DNA of 64,000 nt, taken from positions 180,427-244,426 of the forward strand of contig CALGLE010000020.1 in the NCBI GenBank assembly GCA_937930305.1, in the 5' to 3' direction. This document shows positions 1 through 10,118 of the stretch, piece by piece (position 1 is the stretch's first letter; every line of letters begins with the position of its first letter). The notes under the pieces were generated by a model, which was not told where the DNA came from, did not search any database, and saw only the letters and a list, made by a program, of their open reading frames with translations. The DNA comes from an uncultured Granulosicoccaceae bacterium. GTDB lineage: Bacteria; Pseudomonadota; Gammaproteobacteria; Granulosicoccales; Granulosicoccaceae. The position numbers and the translations under genes are program-made.

Positions 1-235
1 ACATGTTGGATAAGCTGCCACCTAAGTAACTGGCGTAGTCGGTACCGGCTTCCGCATTAAAAAAGGTACCATCACTGGGTGTACCCGTTAACGCTGGATT
101 CGGTGTACCCGGGTTAACAGACGGGTTTCCACCACCATTGGCATTCATATTAACAATGGAGTTACCGTCACCGCCACCGCAACCCACCATGGCCATACTC
201 AAAAAAACTGCCACTATAGATAACTGATGTTTCAT
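1..235 (-). CDS. Putative lipoprotein, N-terminal part (gene runs off the window)
   Basis: Reading leftward from ATG at 235, the frame stays open to the window edge (78 codons). It begins with a short Lys/His N-terminus, a hydrophobic stretch and a Cys at about residue 19 in the context M-V-G-C. This is a lipobox-like site followed by a Gly/Asp/Asn/Pro-rich linker, typical of outer membrane lipoproteins with a flexible tether. The C-terminal domain lies outside the window, so no function can be given. The start is too short a reading frame to be certain on its own, but the signal peptide, lipobox and linker order is convincing. A 23-bp tandem duplication lies just upstream of its start. Confidence 0.7.
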   Translation of the reverse strand, partial: MKHQLSIVAVFLSMAMVGCGGGDGNSIVNMNANGGGNPSVNPGTPNPALTGTPSDGTFFNAEAGTDYASYLGGSLSNM

Positions 236-255
236 ACCCATTTTTTACTGCTCCT

Positions 256-301
256 TAAATTCTTTTTTAACACCACACTAAATTCTTTTTTAACACCACA
301 C
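256..301. repeat. Perfect 23-bp tandem duplication upstream of the lipoprotein gene
   Basis: Positions 256-278 and 279-301 are identical 23-bp units, each reading TAAATTCT6AACACCACAC in shorthand (a run of six T in the middle). They sit about 20 bp upstream of the lipoprotein start at 235 and just past the stop of the MMPL gene, so the duplication lies in the leader or promoter of the leftward lipoprotein gene. It looks like a recent slippage or duplication event. Confidence 0.9.
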
Positions 302-322
302 TCATTGTTTTATCGAAACAAC

Positions 323-2440
323 TTAAGCTTCCAAAAAATGGGGTATCCATATGGCAGAAGCTATAAAACTGATCGCCAAAGCGCCAGCAGTCGCTACTCC
401 TAATGTCGACACACTAGGAATGTGGCTGAATGTTAAAGCAATAAAACCTGCAACAATCGCCATTGTTGCAACCCACAAAACCGGCATACAGCGCTCAATT
501 GCCCGTAAAGGGTGAACTGCATCATGTTTGGCCGATACAATTAAATGCAACGCGTTGTCGATGGATAACCCAATAACCAAGGTCAACATGACAACCCCTG
601 CGTGTCGCAAGGGCTCGTTTAATAAGACTAAAGTAGCAGCAAAGCCTAAAACCCCCAAGACCACGGGCAAAGCCGCAATGAACGCTAACCTCCAAGACTT
701 CAGAACGAGTACCACCACGAAGGACAACACCAGCAACGTGATTAAAACGCTGCGTACAGCATCGGGGAATATTTTTTGTGAGGCCTCTTGCACCAGAGCT
801 GGTAGCCCGGTTATCACACTGGCGGTTAAGCCTTCATCACTTGCAGCTGCGCGTACAGCCTCATCCATTTGAGAAAGAAATTCGGGGGATGCTCGCATCA
901 CGTCGATAACGCTGTGCGGCGCAAACAGAACCGCTGAGCCTGCGTTGTTCCACAAGCTTTGACGAACCGCTTGCGGCAACACACGCAGTCGATGGCGGTT
1001 ACTAAACCCTGGGGTTAGTGCCAACACATCGGTTACTGAATACCAATAAACCCTGTTGCTGATCGAACCCAACTGTTGCTCATTCAAGCGATTTTGCAAG
1101 CTACGAAGACTTTGTAAAAACTCATCCAAAGACTGTTTTTCATCCACATTTTCTATCATCACTTGCAGCGGTAAATACCCAGAAAATTGATTTTCAGCCA
1201 GCGTTAATGCTTGAACGGATTGATGTGCTTTAGGTATATTTTCAAATAAAGAAAAGCCCGGTCTTAGTTGCGAAGCGGGGATGAATAGCACCACTATGGC
1301 CAACACTAGCGTAGCTATAGAACCGAAACGGGAGCGGTTTTTATGTTGCGGCCAAGCGATTGATGCGGGCCAAACTCCAGCGTTGTTTGTTTTGTGAAAA
1401 CCTGCCAATAACCACAACACCCAAACCAAAAAGCCCGCCGCAATGCCTGCCAACAACGCAAAACCAAATTCTTGAATGACCGTCGAGCGTGCAAACAACA
1501 AGGCCGCAGCCGATGCCGCGGTGGTGACACTGGTTAACGCACATGCCAATAACAACGATCTTTGGCTTCGCCCACCATGAATTGCATGTAGGGCATCGCT
1601 AAACACCACCAAAAAAACAACCACCAAAACGGACTGTGTTAATAAGTTCAGGGCAATGCCCAACCAACCCATTAGCCCGAGGGTGCAGGCAACAGCGACA
1701 ATCGGAACTGAAACCACCTGAACCACAACACGAACGTTTCTAAACACCCACCCTGCCACACCAATACCCAAAACCATGGCGATGCTAGTCACACGTAGTA
1801 ACTCGAGCAAAGTGTCTTGAGACAAGACTTGAGCAATAACCGGATTACCCGCTAGCGACCAAGAGATCGATAATTCAGCTGGATAAGCCGCTGCCAATAT
1901 GGATTCAATTTTCGCAATTGTTGACGTAGGATTTGCATCCTCGTTTAAGGTGACGCTCATTAACAACGCATCAAAATCACCAGATACCAAACGAGATAAT
2001 AAATAATCTGGCTGTGACAACAACGCTTTCACATCGGCCAAAACGCCACTGGCCTGAGCGCCAGCTGGGTTTTGCGTTACTCGATCGAGTGCTTTGCCTA
2101 AATTGGATGAGGAATACAAGGACGACACCGCTGCCACACCAGCGACATTAGACAACGGTTTTATAACCGACTTGTAGGCCGCTAGATGCTCCGGATCTAG
2201 GGCTTGCGCTTGGGTGTAAATGAGAACCTGATTCTGTTCCCCTGGGAAGCTGTCCAGTACCGATGCGTACGTTTGGTAGCGATCTGAATTTGAGCCCAAT
2301 AGCCGAGAGGGATCCCCGTTTACGGAAAGCCGCAGTAATCCAGCCAACAGCAAAAGTACAACGAACAGCAGCGCAGCTCGCGCAAATCGATGATTCGCAC
2401 GAGCTGGATTATCCGTCTTCTGGGGCAACTGCGCCGCCAT
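323..2440 (-). CDS. MMPL/patched-type RND exporter, third gene of the efflux operon
   Basis: A 705-residue inner membrane protein with the two-fold architecture of the MMPL (RND superfamily) transporters: one N-terminal membrane span (about residues 20-42), a large periplasmic loop, a block of about five spans, a second loop and a last block of spans. Each half carries the family's acidic membrane signature: F-S-D-A-L-H-A-I in the first and S-I-D-N-A-L-H-L in the second, where the Asp is expected to be in the proton relay. MMPL proteins move lipids or hydrophobic compounds; the substrate here is unknown. Its start lies 32 bp inside the 3' end of the AcrB-type pump gene, so the two are translationally coupled. 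The divergent half-sequences and a length near 700 fit a single-chain MMPL rather than a full AcrB-like pump. Confidence 0.85.
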   Translation of the reverse strand: MAAQLPQKTDNPARANHRFARAALLFVVLLLLAGLLRLSVNGDPSRLLGSNSDRYQTYASVLDSFPGEQNQVLIYTQAQALDPEHLAAYKSVIKPLSNVAGVAAVSSLYSSSNLGKALDRVTQNPAGAQASGVLADVKALLSQPDYLLSRLVSGDFDALLMSVTLNEDANPTSTIAKIESILAAAYPAELSISWSLAGNPVIAQVLSQDTLLELLRVTSIAMVLGIGVAGWVFRNVRVVVQVVSVPIVAVACTLGLMGWLGIALNLLTQSVLVVVFLVVFSDALHAIHGGRSQRSLLLACALTSVTTAASAAALLFARSTVIQEFGFALLAGIAAGFLVWVLWLLAGFHKTNNAGVWPASIAWPQHKNRSRFGSIATLVLAIVVLFIPASQLRPGFSLFENIPKAHQSVQALTLAENQFSGYLPLQVMIENVDEKQSLDEFLQSLRSLQNRLNEQQLGSISNRVYWYSVTDVLALTPGFSNRHRLRVLPQAVRQSLWNNAGSAVLFAPHSVIDVMRASPEFLSQMDEAVRAAASDEGLTASVITGLPALVQEASQKIFPDAVRSVLITLLVLSFVVVLVLKSWRLAFIAALPVVLGVLGFAATLVLLNEPLRHAGVVMLTLVIGLSIDNALHLIVSAKHDAVHPLRAIERCMPVLWVATMAIVAGFIALTFSHIPSVSTLGVATAGALAISFIASAIWIPHFLEA

Positions 2441-5400
2441 TGGCTACCCAACGATCCGCGGCGCGGTAGGCGGCACCAATGTCTGCAAATACGAGATACA
2501 TCACCGGAATGAATATAAGAGTCACCAACGTCGCAAACAAAATGCCAAAGCCTAGAGATATGGCCATCGGAATCAGAAATTGCGCTTGCGTGCTGCTTTC
2601 AAAAATAAGCGGCATCAGCCCAAAAAACGTGGTTAAAGAGGTCAAAATTACCGCTCTAAAACGAGCCACGCCTGCCGTTCTGACCGCCTCAAACAGTGCA
2701 ACGCCTTCGGCCCGGCGCTTATTGACGTAATCCACCAGCACCAATGAATCGTTCACTACCACCCCGCATAAAGCCAACATACCCATATAACTCATGATGC
2801 TCAAATTAACGCCCATGATGATGTGACCAAGGATGCCCCCCACAATGCCAAACGGAATAACCAGCATCACCATAATGGGCTGTATGTAACTTCTGAACGG
2901 AATGGCCAGTAAGGTGTAGATGACCAAGAGCACAAAAATAATTCCGTACTTTAAGCTGCCCATGGAATCTTGTTGCTCTCGTGCTTCACCCTCTAACGAG
3001 AATCGTAGATTGGGAAACCGCACCATCAGCTCCTCGGCATAGTCTTCCAAGCCAGCTTTAATCCCTTCAATGTTGGCCACTTCCTTGTTCACATCGGCTT
3101 CCACATTCACTGTGCGTCGTCGATCCACCCGTTTAATCACCGAAAACCCACGCCCTAATGAAGCATCCGCAACACTGGCCAGCCGCACGCGTTCACCAGT
3201 GGGTGTTACCAGCAACATGCGTTCAACATTGGTAATGGATACTCGCTCATTTTCAGGGTATCGCACCACCACTTGCACATCATTTCTGCCACGCTGAAAG
3301 CTTTGTACCTCGGTTCCCAAAAAAGCATTTCTAACCTGGGCGGCCACATCACTGAGCGTTAACCCCAGTTGCTCGCCATTGGGCCTAAGTTCTAGTTTGA
3401 TCTCTTGTTTCCCGCCTTCAAACGAATCACTCACATCCGTTACACCATCGAATGTTAACAAGCGAGTTTTCATCAACCCAGCTGCTTCTCGAAGTTCATC
3501 AAAATCAAAGCCTGTAACTTGTACATCAATGGGGCTACCCCCGCGGCCAATTTCAGCTCGAAACGTTAGATTTTTTGCCCCAGGGATGGATCCGATGCGT
3601 TGTCTAAGTTCACGCACCAGATCGGAACTTGATACGTCTAGGGTGCGCTCTTCAGGCGGCACGATTTCAAACATCACGCGACCACGGTGACTGCCTCGAC
3701 CACCGCGACCTGAGCTGCCTGCGGTTGAGAGTATGTTTTCGATCACGCTCTCATCCGTCTCGGGATCGATGTACTTTTGTTGCAACTCGTTCACCACGTC
3801 AGTCATGGTTTGGATGTGACGCTGCGTCACCTCAAACGGTGTTCCTTCTGGCATCTCGAGTGCCGCAAGAGCGGTTTCACTTTGAACGCGAGGGAAGAAA
3901 ACAAATCGCACATGCCCTGCACTGACGATACTGAACACAATAATGGCACCACCGACGAATGCAGCCAATATGGTGTACCTAAATTTCAAACAAAATGCCA
4001 GGGCTGGCTTATAGGCATTGAATATAAACCATTCCATACCATCGGCCACTTTATGTTGCATACGAGCAAAGACATTAGGCCGCTTTTTCGAATGGAAATT
4101 CAGATGGCTTAGGTGTGAAGGTAAAACAAATTTTGATTCCACAATGGAGAACAACAACACGGGGATAACAATCAGTGGTATTTGCGCAAATATTTGTCCT
4201 CGCACCCCTTCAATCATCAGCAAGGGGAAAAAAGCTGCCACCGTTGTTAGCACACCAAAAGTTACCGGTATCGCAACTTCGTTGGTGCCTTCTATCGCTG
4301 CCTGAACACGATTTGGATTCCGCCGCATATGGGTATAAATATTTTCACCCGTCACAATGGCATCGTCCACCACAATGCCAAGTACCAGAATAAACGCGAA
4401 CAAGCTGAGTAAGTTAATGGTGACGCCAAAGAATGGCATCAAGGCAATGCCTCCAAGGATAGATACAGGAACACCCACAAACACCCAAACGGCTACCCAA
4501 AAACGCAAAAATAAAGTCAGTAATAAAAGGATGAGTGCGCCACCAAACAGGGCACTTTCCAATAAAGTGTTCAAACGCGCATTAACCGCACGAGATCGAT
4601 CACGCCAATATCCTAAACTCACCCCATAGGGCATGGATTCCTCAGCTTCGACTAAATATTCCTTCACTTCACCAGCAACTTTAATGGCGCTTTGCAGCCC
4701 AGTACGAAAGACATCCACCTCCACGCTGCGTTGGCCGTTAAAACGTTGATCCAACTGAGATTCATCAAATCCATCAGAGATCGTTGCGATATCACCTAGG
4801 GTTATTCGGGTGCCATCCGCGCCCGAGCGCACCACCACATTTTCAAAATCCTCAATCGAATACGCTTGGCCGGTGGTTCTGAGTAAGACTTCCCCACTGG
4901 CAGTTCTAATCGCACCGGTTGAAAGCTCCAACGAACTGTTGGATATGGCCCGAGACACATCCGACAACGTGAGTTGATATTGCGATAGCGTTTTTTCAGG
5001 CACTTCAATGGCGAGCTCAAAGTCTCGTGTGCCAGAGACTTCCACCGACGACACCGACGGTAAAGCTTCAATGTCATCTCGAACCCGACTGGCAATAGCC
5101 ATTAACTCGCTTTCAGGCAACGCACCAGAAACGATGACACTGATGACCTCTCGATTGCGCGCTGGCACATACACACTGGGGCTGTCTGCATCCGATGGCA
5201 GATCCCCAATCTGATCCACACGCTGTCGAACTTCATCTAATAATTTTTCCGAATCCGCACTGGATTCCATCGCAACCGTTACCGTTCCCAAGCCTTCGAC
5301 CGCTGCAGACGTGATGGATTTAATGCCACTTAAATCTTGAATGGCCTCCTCCACTTTGATGGTGATGCCCTGCTCCACCTCAACCGGTGTCGCGCCTCGA

Positions 5401-5558
5401 TACGGTACGCGAATGGAAATTCTGTCTAACTCAAACGATGGGAATACTTCCAGAGGCAACCTAGTGGATAACGTGAACGCTCCTGCGGCCACAATAAAAA
5501 TCATGAGCAAATTAGCGGCAACTGGGTTGCGTGTAAACCAACTGACTAAGGAATGCAT
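2409..5558 (-). CDS. AcrB-family RND efflux permease
   Basis: A 1049-residue inner membrane proton-driven pump of the hydrophobe/multidrug RND class, normal family length. The first span is at about residues 13-32, followed by the porter domain. The TM4 signature G-I-V-V-D-D-A-I-V-T-G-E-N carries the Asp pair used for proton coupling. The second porter domain and the last five spans (about 865-1025) follow, with N-D-S-L-V-L-V-D-Y in TM10. It lies 34 bp downstream of the membrane fusion protein gene and overlaps the MMPL gene, so the three form one leftward operon. No TolC-type outer membrane channel gene is in the window, so the pump probably borrows one encoded elsewhere. The substrate cannot be read from the sequence. 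Confidence 0.93.
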   Translation of the reverse strand: MHSLVSWFTRNPVAANLLMIFIVAAGAFTLSTRLPLEVFPSFELDRISIRVPYRGATPVEVEQGITIKVEEAIQDLSGIKSITSAAVEGLGTVTVAMESSADSEKLLDEVRQRVDQIGDLPSDADSPSVYVPARNREVISVIVSGALPESELMAIASRVRDDIEALPSVSSVEVSGTRDFELAIEVPEKTLSQYQLTLSDVSRAISNSSLELSTGAIRTASGEVLLRTTGQAYSIEDFENVVVRSGADGTRITLGDIATISDGFDESQLDQRFNGQRSVEVDVFRTGLQSAIKVAGEVKEYLVEAEESMPYGVSLGYWRDRSRAVNARLNTLLESALFGGALILLLLTLFLRFWVAVWVFVGVPVSILGGIALMPFFGVTINLLSLFAFILVLGIVVDDAIVTGENIYTHMRRNPNRVQAAIEGTNEVAIPVTFGVLTTVAAFFPLLMIEGVRGQIFAQIPLIVIPVLLFSIVESKFVLPSHLSHLNFHSKKRPNVFARMQHKVADGMEWFIFNAYKPALAFCLKFRYTILAAFVGGAIIVFSIVSAGHVRFVFFPRVQSETALAALEMPEGTPFEVTQRHIQTMTDVVNELQQKYIDPETDESVIENILSTAGSSGRGGRGSHRGRVMFEIVPPEERTLDVSSSDLVRELRQRIGSIPGAKNLTFRAEIGRGGSPIDVQVTGFDFDELREAAGLMKTRLLTFDGVTDVSDSFEGGKQEIKLELRPNGEQLGLTLSDVAAQVRNAFLGTEVQSFQRGRNDVQVVVRYPENERVSITNVERMLLVTPTGERVRLASVADASLGRGFSVIKRVDRRRTVNVEADVNKEVANIEGIKAGLEDYAEELMVRFPNLRFSLEGEAREQQDSMGSLKYGIIFVLLVIYTLLAIPFRSYIQPIMVMLVIPFGIVGGILGHIIMGVNLSIMSYMGMLALCGVVVNDSLVLVDYVNKRRAEGVALFEAVRTAGVARFRAVILTSLTTFFGLMPLIFESSTQAQFLIPMAISLGFGILFATLVTLIFIPVMYLVFADIGAAYRAADRWVANGGAVAPEDG

Positions 5559-5592
5559 GTTATTTGATGTTTATCCGTCAATTGAACTTGAG

Positions 5593-6888
5593 TTAGGTTC
5601 GATCACCACCGCGTTGACCGTCGCGCGTTTGGCCCTCGCGACGGTTGCCTTTGCCTTCACCTTCACCGCGTTGGCCTTCACCACGTTGGCCTTCACCGCG
5701 CTGTCCTTCGCCACCGCGATTACCACCGCGCCGTTGTGGAGGTGGCTCAACGCCATCAATAATCGCCCTCACCGGCGTGTCGTTAACAACGGTGCCCAGT
5801 GGGGTTGTCACTAACACAGCACCGGCTTCAATCCCACCCGTAACGGCCACCACGTTCGCATCACCCCAAGCAACATCCACTGCTTGGCGAACCAGTTTTG
5901 AATCTTTTGTTAGCAAAACCACTTCATTATCAGCTCTAAGCGCTTGACGCGGAATGACATAGACATCGTTTAGTTCGGTTCCAGATATTTGCGCATTGAC
6001 GTATTGGCCCACTCGCAGTGGCCAGCCAGATGCGGTTTCAGGATTTTCGACACGTGCAATGACGTTCAACTGTTGCGTGCTGGCGTCAAAACCTTCCACA
6101 CGTTCTATGCGCCCACTCCAAGTGTGTTCGGTCGTGCCGATGGTTGCGGTTAAAGTCACCTTTGGCTTTTCCTCACCCGCGGCGTCTGTGAGGTTTAACC
6201 AACTCACTTGTCGATTGGCTAGGGGCAACCGCACATCAACGGCTGCTAAAGAATAAATGCGCCCAATCGGCGTTCCTCGGTTAACGAACTGCCCTAAATC
6301 CACATCACTTTCTAAAACGATTCCGTCGTAGGGTGCAATCATCACAGCCCGGTCTAAATCCAGCTGAGCACGTTCCACTTGCGCCGAGGCGGATCGCACA
6401 TTGGCTCTTGCGGCAGCCACTTGCGGTTGGCGCAAAGTGAGCGCTGAGGCTTTCTTGTTTCCGCGCAGCGACTGCCATTCTCTGGCGGCTACTTCCGCTT
6501 GGGCTTGTTCTTGCTGCAACGCAGCCCGTGCTTGGGCGAGGCTGGCTTGAGTTTGAGTTAACGCGATTTCAAAATCGCGTTTATCCAGTTCCACCAATAC
6601 GTCACCGGCAGAAAAACGACCGCCGGGAACCAAATTCTCAGAAACGAAAACGACGGAACCTGCCACCTCGGGAACCAGTGTGGTTCCATTGGTGGGTTCT
6701 ACTGTGCCCTGACTGTCCAAGCTGATCGGATAGCTGCTGGGCACTAGCGTGCTGGCCTCAACCGTCTGGATTGCTGGCGGAAAGCCCCGCCTGCCAGCCT
6801 CTGGCTTGGATTCGATCATTTTTTTGGCGGCGAACGCGCACCCCATCAGCACCAGCACGGGCAAAATTATTTTAAGCAATAGATTCAT
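5593..6888 (-). CDS. Periplasmic adaptor (membrane fusion protein) of the RND pump, with an Arg/Gly/Glu-rich tail
   Basis: A 431-residue HlyD/AcrA-type adaptor linking the RND pump to an outer membrane channel. The N-terminus is a membrane anchor or lipoprotein signal (hydrophobic residues 3-16, then L-M-G-C at 14-17). Next come the biotinyl-lipoyl half-motifs (around 45-80 and 185-215), flanking an alpha-helical hairpin rich in Ala/Gln/Arg, then the beta-barrel and membrane-proximal domains. The last 50 or so residues are an unusual low-complexity tail, with G-E-G-Q-R repeated three times and more Arg/Gly after it. Such a tail is not part of the usual adaptor fold and would be strongly basic and disordered in the periplasm. 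First gene of the leftward efflux operon. Confidence 0.9.
   Translation of the reverse strand: MNLLLKIILPVLVLMGCAFAAKKMIESKPEAGRRGFPPAIQTVEASTLVPSSYPISLDSQGTVEPTNGTTLVPEVAGSVVFVSENLVPGGRFSAGDVLVELDKRDFEIALTQTQASLAQARAALQQEQAQAEVAAREWQSLRGNKKASALTLRQPQVAAARANVRSASAQVERAQLDLDRAVMIAPYDGIVLESDVDLGQFVNRGTPIGRIYSLAAVDVRLPLANRQVSWLNLTDAAGEEKPKVTLTATIGTTEHTWSGRIERVEGFDASTQQLNVIARVENPETASGWPLRVGQYVNAQISGTELNDVYVIPRQALRADNEVVLLTKDSKLVRQAVDVAWGDANVVAVTGGIEAGAVLVTTPLGTVVNDTPVRAIIDGVEPPPQRRGGNRGGEGQRGEGQRGEGQRGEGEGKGNRREGQTRDGQRGGDRT
5660..5704. repeat. Three 15-bp repeats encoding G-E-G-Q-R units
   Basis: Units at 5660-5674, 5675-5689 and 5690-5704 read CCTTCACCGCGTTGG with one or two changes each on the plus strand, and encode the G-E-G-Q-R repeats in the adaptor tail. 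Fragments of the unit continue on both sides. The in-frame 15-bp period means copy-number changes would lengthen or shorten the tail without breaking the frame. Confidence 0.85.
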
Positions 6889-7128
6889 AGGGATAGGTTT
6901 AGCTTGCCTCTAGGCCAATTACGCACATCCACCAACTCCAGACCACACTGCAGTCAGTCAAGCCCTTTGGCAGTATTGACCATAACGAGCCCGAATGCGG
7001 CTCACAGAACAATTCGAGAAGTTTCATGATGTTTCTAAGCCGGTTTCATCGTGTGTTTCATAAATTGGGCCACTCAAACCAAGCCCGACGGTTACAATAG
7101 GCAGTTAACCGAAATTTTGTCGGCATCT

Positions 7129-9318
7129 ATGCAGCTTCCCGCCATTCAGCGCACACGACTTTTGTATGAATATCCGGCCTATTGGGCCGAATGCTTCGGC
7201 CGCGCGCCCATGTTACCCACCTCGCGGGCCGAAATGGACGAACTCGGCTGGGACAGCTGCGACATCATCATCGTTACCGGGGACGCTTACGTCGATCACC
7301 CCAGTTTCGGCATGGCGATTTGCGGTCGTCTGCTCGAAGCGCACGGCTTTCGAGTGGGCATCATCGCCCAGCCCACCTGGCAGTCGAGTGAACCCTATAA
7401 GGCTCTGGGTAAACCGAATCTGTTTTTTGGCATCACGGCCGGCAACATGGATTCCATGATCAATCGTTATACAGCCGATCGAAAAATCCGCAACGACGAT
7501 GCCTATTCGCCGAACGATGTTGGTGGCAAACGCCCCGATCGCGCCTCTGTGGTGTATTCGCAACGTTGCCGGGAAGCCTTTCAAGATGTGCCCATAGTGC
7601 TCGGTGGCATTGAGGCAAGCTTGCGCCGAATCGCGCATTACGACTATTGGCAGGATGAGGTCCGCCGGTCCATTCTGGCCGACTCTCACGCTGACCTGCT
7701 GGTTTACGGCAACGGTGAACGAGCCATTGTCGACATCGCGCATCGATTAGCCGCCGAAAACCCCATCGAATCCCTTACGGATTTGCGTGGCACCGCCTAT
7801 TTCGTTAATGAATTGCCCGAGAATTGGACGGTAATTGATTCGAGCAAAGTGGATAAACCCGGTCGTATCGAACATCCGACGAATCCCTACGAGTACGTTA
7901 ATGCAAACTCAGATGCCGATAGCAGTTGCAGTACCAAGGCAGACGAAAACAGTAACACCGCCGTTATGGAATTTGTTGCACCGGCACTGCGTCGGCAGTT
8001 AAATGCAGATGTTCGCGCTACAACGGTTCTGCGATTGCCGTCCTATGAGATGGTGAAAAACGATCCGGTGTTGTATGCCCACGCCAGTCGCGTGCTGCAT
8101 TTAGAAACAAACCCAGGTAACGCTAGAGCTTTGGTGCAAAACCAGGGGGGGCGAAAGTTGTGGATGAACCCACCACCCGTACCGCTCTCTACCGAAGAGA
8201 TGGACTATGTGTTCGACCAACCGTTCGCACGAGTTCCACATCCCTCATACAACGGTGCTCGCATCCCCGCCTATGAAATGATTCGCTTTTCTGTGAACAT
8301 CATGCGCGGGTGTTTTGGTGGTTGTACCTTTTGTTCCATTACAGAGCACGAGGGGCGAAAAATTCAAAACCGATCGGAAGATTCCATCATTCGTGAAATT
8401 GAAACCATGCGCGATACCGTGCCTGGTTTTACGGGTGTCGTGTCAGATTTAGGCGGCCCAACTGCGAACATGTATCGACTGGCCTGTAAATCCAAAGAGA
8501 TTGAATCCAACTGCCGCCTGCCCTCTTGTGTTTACCCCACTATTTGTAAAAACCTGAACACCGATCACGACCCGTTAATTAAATTGTATAAACGCGCACG
8601 TGAACTGCCTGGCGTTAAGAAAGTGCTCATCGCCTCTGGGCTACGCTACGATTTAGCGGTTGAGTCGCCCGAATATGTGGAAGAATTGGTCACGCATCAT
8701 GTGGGTGGGTATTTAAAAATCGCACCCGAACATACCGAAAATGCAGCGCTCGATAAAATGATGAAGCCTGGCATTGGAGCTTATGATGAGTTCAAGCGCT
8801 TATTTGAAAAATTCTCGAAAAAAGCTGGCAAAGAGCAATACCTCATTCCTTACTTTATTGCCGCTCACCCAGGCACACGCGATGAAGACATGATGAATTT
8901 AGCCTTGTGGTTAAAACGCAATGACTTTCGCGCGGATCAAGTTCAGAACTTTTACCCATCCCCCATGGCGACCGCCACGGCGATGTATTACACCGGTAAA
9001 AATCCACTCAAGCGCATTCGTTCAAAAGATAGCGAAGAAGTGTTTGTGGCTAAGTCAGCCGAACAACGACGACTGCATAAAGCGTTCTTGCGATACCACG
9101 ATCCAAACAACTGGCCGATGTTAAGAGATGCGCTTAAAGCGATGGGGCGCGGGGATTTAATTGGTAATGGGGAACATCAGTTGATTCCCAAATACCAACC
9201 TCGCACCGATGGCAGTTACCAATCGGCGCGAAGAAAGAACAGCACCAGTGCTGGCAAACGCCCCACGAAAACACTATTAACTCAGCACACCGGGCTGCCG
9301 CCGCGAAAGCATAAATAA
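7129..9318 (+). CDS. ygiQ: YgiQ family radical SAM protein
   Basis: A radical SAM protein of the UPF0313/YgiQ family, whose reaction is not known. It has the N-terminal B12-binding-like domain with the family block around [18 protein letters not shown], then the radical SAM core with the 4Fe-4S motif C-F-G-G-C-T-F-C (CxxxCxxC) near the middle. The C-terminus is Lys/Arg-rich. I chose ATG 7129 (729 residues) because family members start 15-20 residues before the conserved Y-W-A-E-C-F-G. A GTG at 7051 would add 26 residues that look unlike the family. It is the first of a run of rightward genes, 11 bp ahead of the ABC transporter, though a functional link is doubtful. Confidence 0.93.
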   Translation: MQLPAIQRTRLLYEYPAYWAECFGRAPMLPTSRAEMDELGWDSCDIIIVTGDAYVDHPSFGMAICGRLLEAHGFRVGIIAQPTWQSSEPYKALGKPNLFFGITAGNMDSMINRYTADRKIRNDDAYSPNDVGGKRPDRASVVYSQRCREAFQDVPIVLGGIEASLRRIAHYDYWQDEVRRSILADSHADLLVYGNGERAIVDIAHRLAAENPIESLTDLRGTAYFVNELPENWTVIDSSKVDKPGRIEHPTNPYEYVNANSDADSSCSTKADENSNTAVMEFVAPALRRQLNADVRATTVLRLPSYEMVKNDPVLYAHASRVLHLETNPGNARALVQNQGGRKLWMNPPPVPLSTEEMDYVFDQPFARVPHPSYNGARIPAYEMIRFSVNIMRGCFGGCTFCSITEHEGRKIQNRSEDSIIREIETMRDTVPGFTGVVSDLGGPTANMYRLACKSKEIESNCRLPSCVYPTICKNLNTDHDPLIKLYKRARELPGVKKVLIASGLRYDLAVESPEYVEELVTHHVGGYLKIAPEHTENAALDKMMKPGIGAYDEFKRLFEKFSKKAGKEQYLIPYFIAAHPGTRDEDMMNLALWLKRNDFRADQVQNFYPSPMATATAMYYTGKNPLKRIRSKDSEEVFVAKSAEQRRLHKAFLRYHDPNNWPMLRDALKAMGRGDLIGNGEHQLIPKYQPRTDGSYQSARRKNSTSAGKRPTKTLLTQHTGLPPRKHK

Positions 9319-9329
9319 GCGCATTTACC

Positions 9330-10118
9330 ATGATCCGAGTAGAAAATTTGGTTAAACACTTCGGCGGCGTTAAAGCTGTGAACGGGGTGAGCCTAACCAT
9401 TGAAGAAGGCACTATTACGGGGTTGATTGGCCCGAACGGCGCCGGCAAAACCACGTTGTTCAATTGCATCGCGGGGGCCTTTCCTCCCACAGGCGGTGAC
9501 ATCTATCTTGATGGTGAACGCATCACCGGATTAAAACCACATGAACTGTTTTCTCGTGGGCTGCTGCGCACCTTTCAAATCGCACATGAATTCAGCACAC
9601 TGACCGTCAGAGACAACCTCATGATGGTGCCGGGTGAACAACCCGGTGAATCCTTGTGGAACGCCTGTGTGTTTCCAACTCGCGCACACACGCGTGAAAA
9701 AGAAATCAGCGATCGCGTGGACGATATCGTGGATTTTTTGAACATCAAACATGTGGAACACGAATTGGCCGGGAATTTATCCGGTGGCCAAAAAAAGCTA
9801 CTGGAATTAGGTCGCACCATGATGGTGGATGCCAAAATTGTCTTTTTAGATGAAGTCGGTGCCGGTGTTAATCGCACCTTGTTAAACACGATCGGCGATG
9901 CGATTGTGCGATTGAATCAAGAACGCGGCTACACCTTTTGCATGATTGAACACGACATGGCATTCATCAGCCGCCTGTGTGATCCGGTCATTGTGATGGC
10001 CGAGGGCGAAGTGCTGGCCACCGGAACAGCCGAGGAAGTGCAACAAGACGAAGGGGTCATTGAAGCCTATTTAGGCGGTGGACGCAAAGTGGCTAAAAAT
10101 ACGGATGCGGCATCATGA
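9330..10118 (+). CDS. livG: Branched-chain-amino-acid-type ABC transporter ATPase, LivG family
   Basis: A cytoplasmic ABC ATPase of 262 residues. Walker A is G-P-N-G-A-G-K-T at 34-41. The signature is L-S-G-G-Q-K-K-L-L-E-L-G-R, and Walker B is F-L-D-E-V-G-A-G-V-N. The family usually has L-D-E-P-A-A-G-L, so the Pro after the catalytic Glu is replaced by Val here. Its length and the long helical-domain insert match LivG. The stop overlaps the next ATPase start by 4 bp (ATGA), and the order G-F-H-M is that of an HAAT-family importer. The substrate could be a branched-chain amino acid, urea, an amide or an aromatic compound. No cognate binding protein gene lies beside it. Confidence 0.88.
   Translation: MIRVENLVKHFGGVKAVNGVSLTIEEGTITGLIGPNGAGKTTLFNCIAGAFPPTGGDIYLDGERITGLKPHELFSRGLLRTFQIAHEFSTLTVRDNLMMVPGEQPGESLWNACVFPTRAHTREKEISDRVDDIVDFLNIKHVEHELAGNLSGGQKKLLELGRTMMVDAKIVFLDEVGAGVNRTLLNTIGDAIVRLNQERGYTFCMIEHDMAFISRLCDPVIVMAEGEVLATGTAEEVQQDEGVIEAYLGGGRKVAKNTDAAS

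Noticed and set aside
305..321. Hairpin TTGTTT/AAACAA after the MMPL stop as a terminator
   Set aside because: The stem is only six weak A/T-rich pairs without a clear T run.
5341..5814. 157-codon plus-strand frame, Thr/Ala-rich
   Set aside because: It lies antisense to the RND pump and the repeat tail of the adaptor; the Leu/Thr/Ala pattern comes from the repeats.
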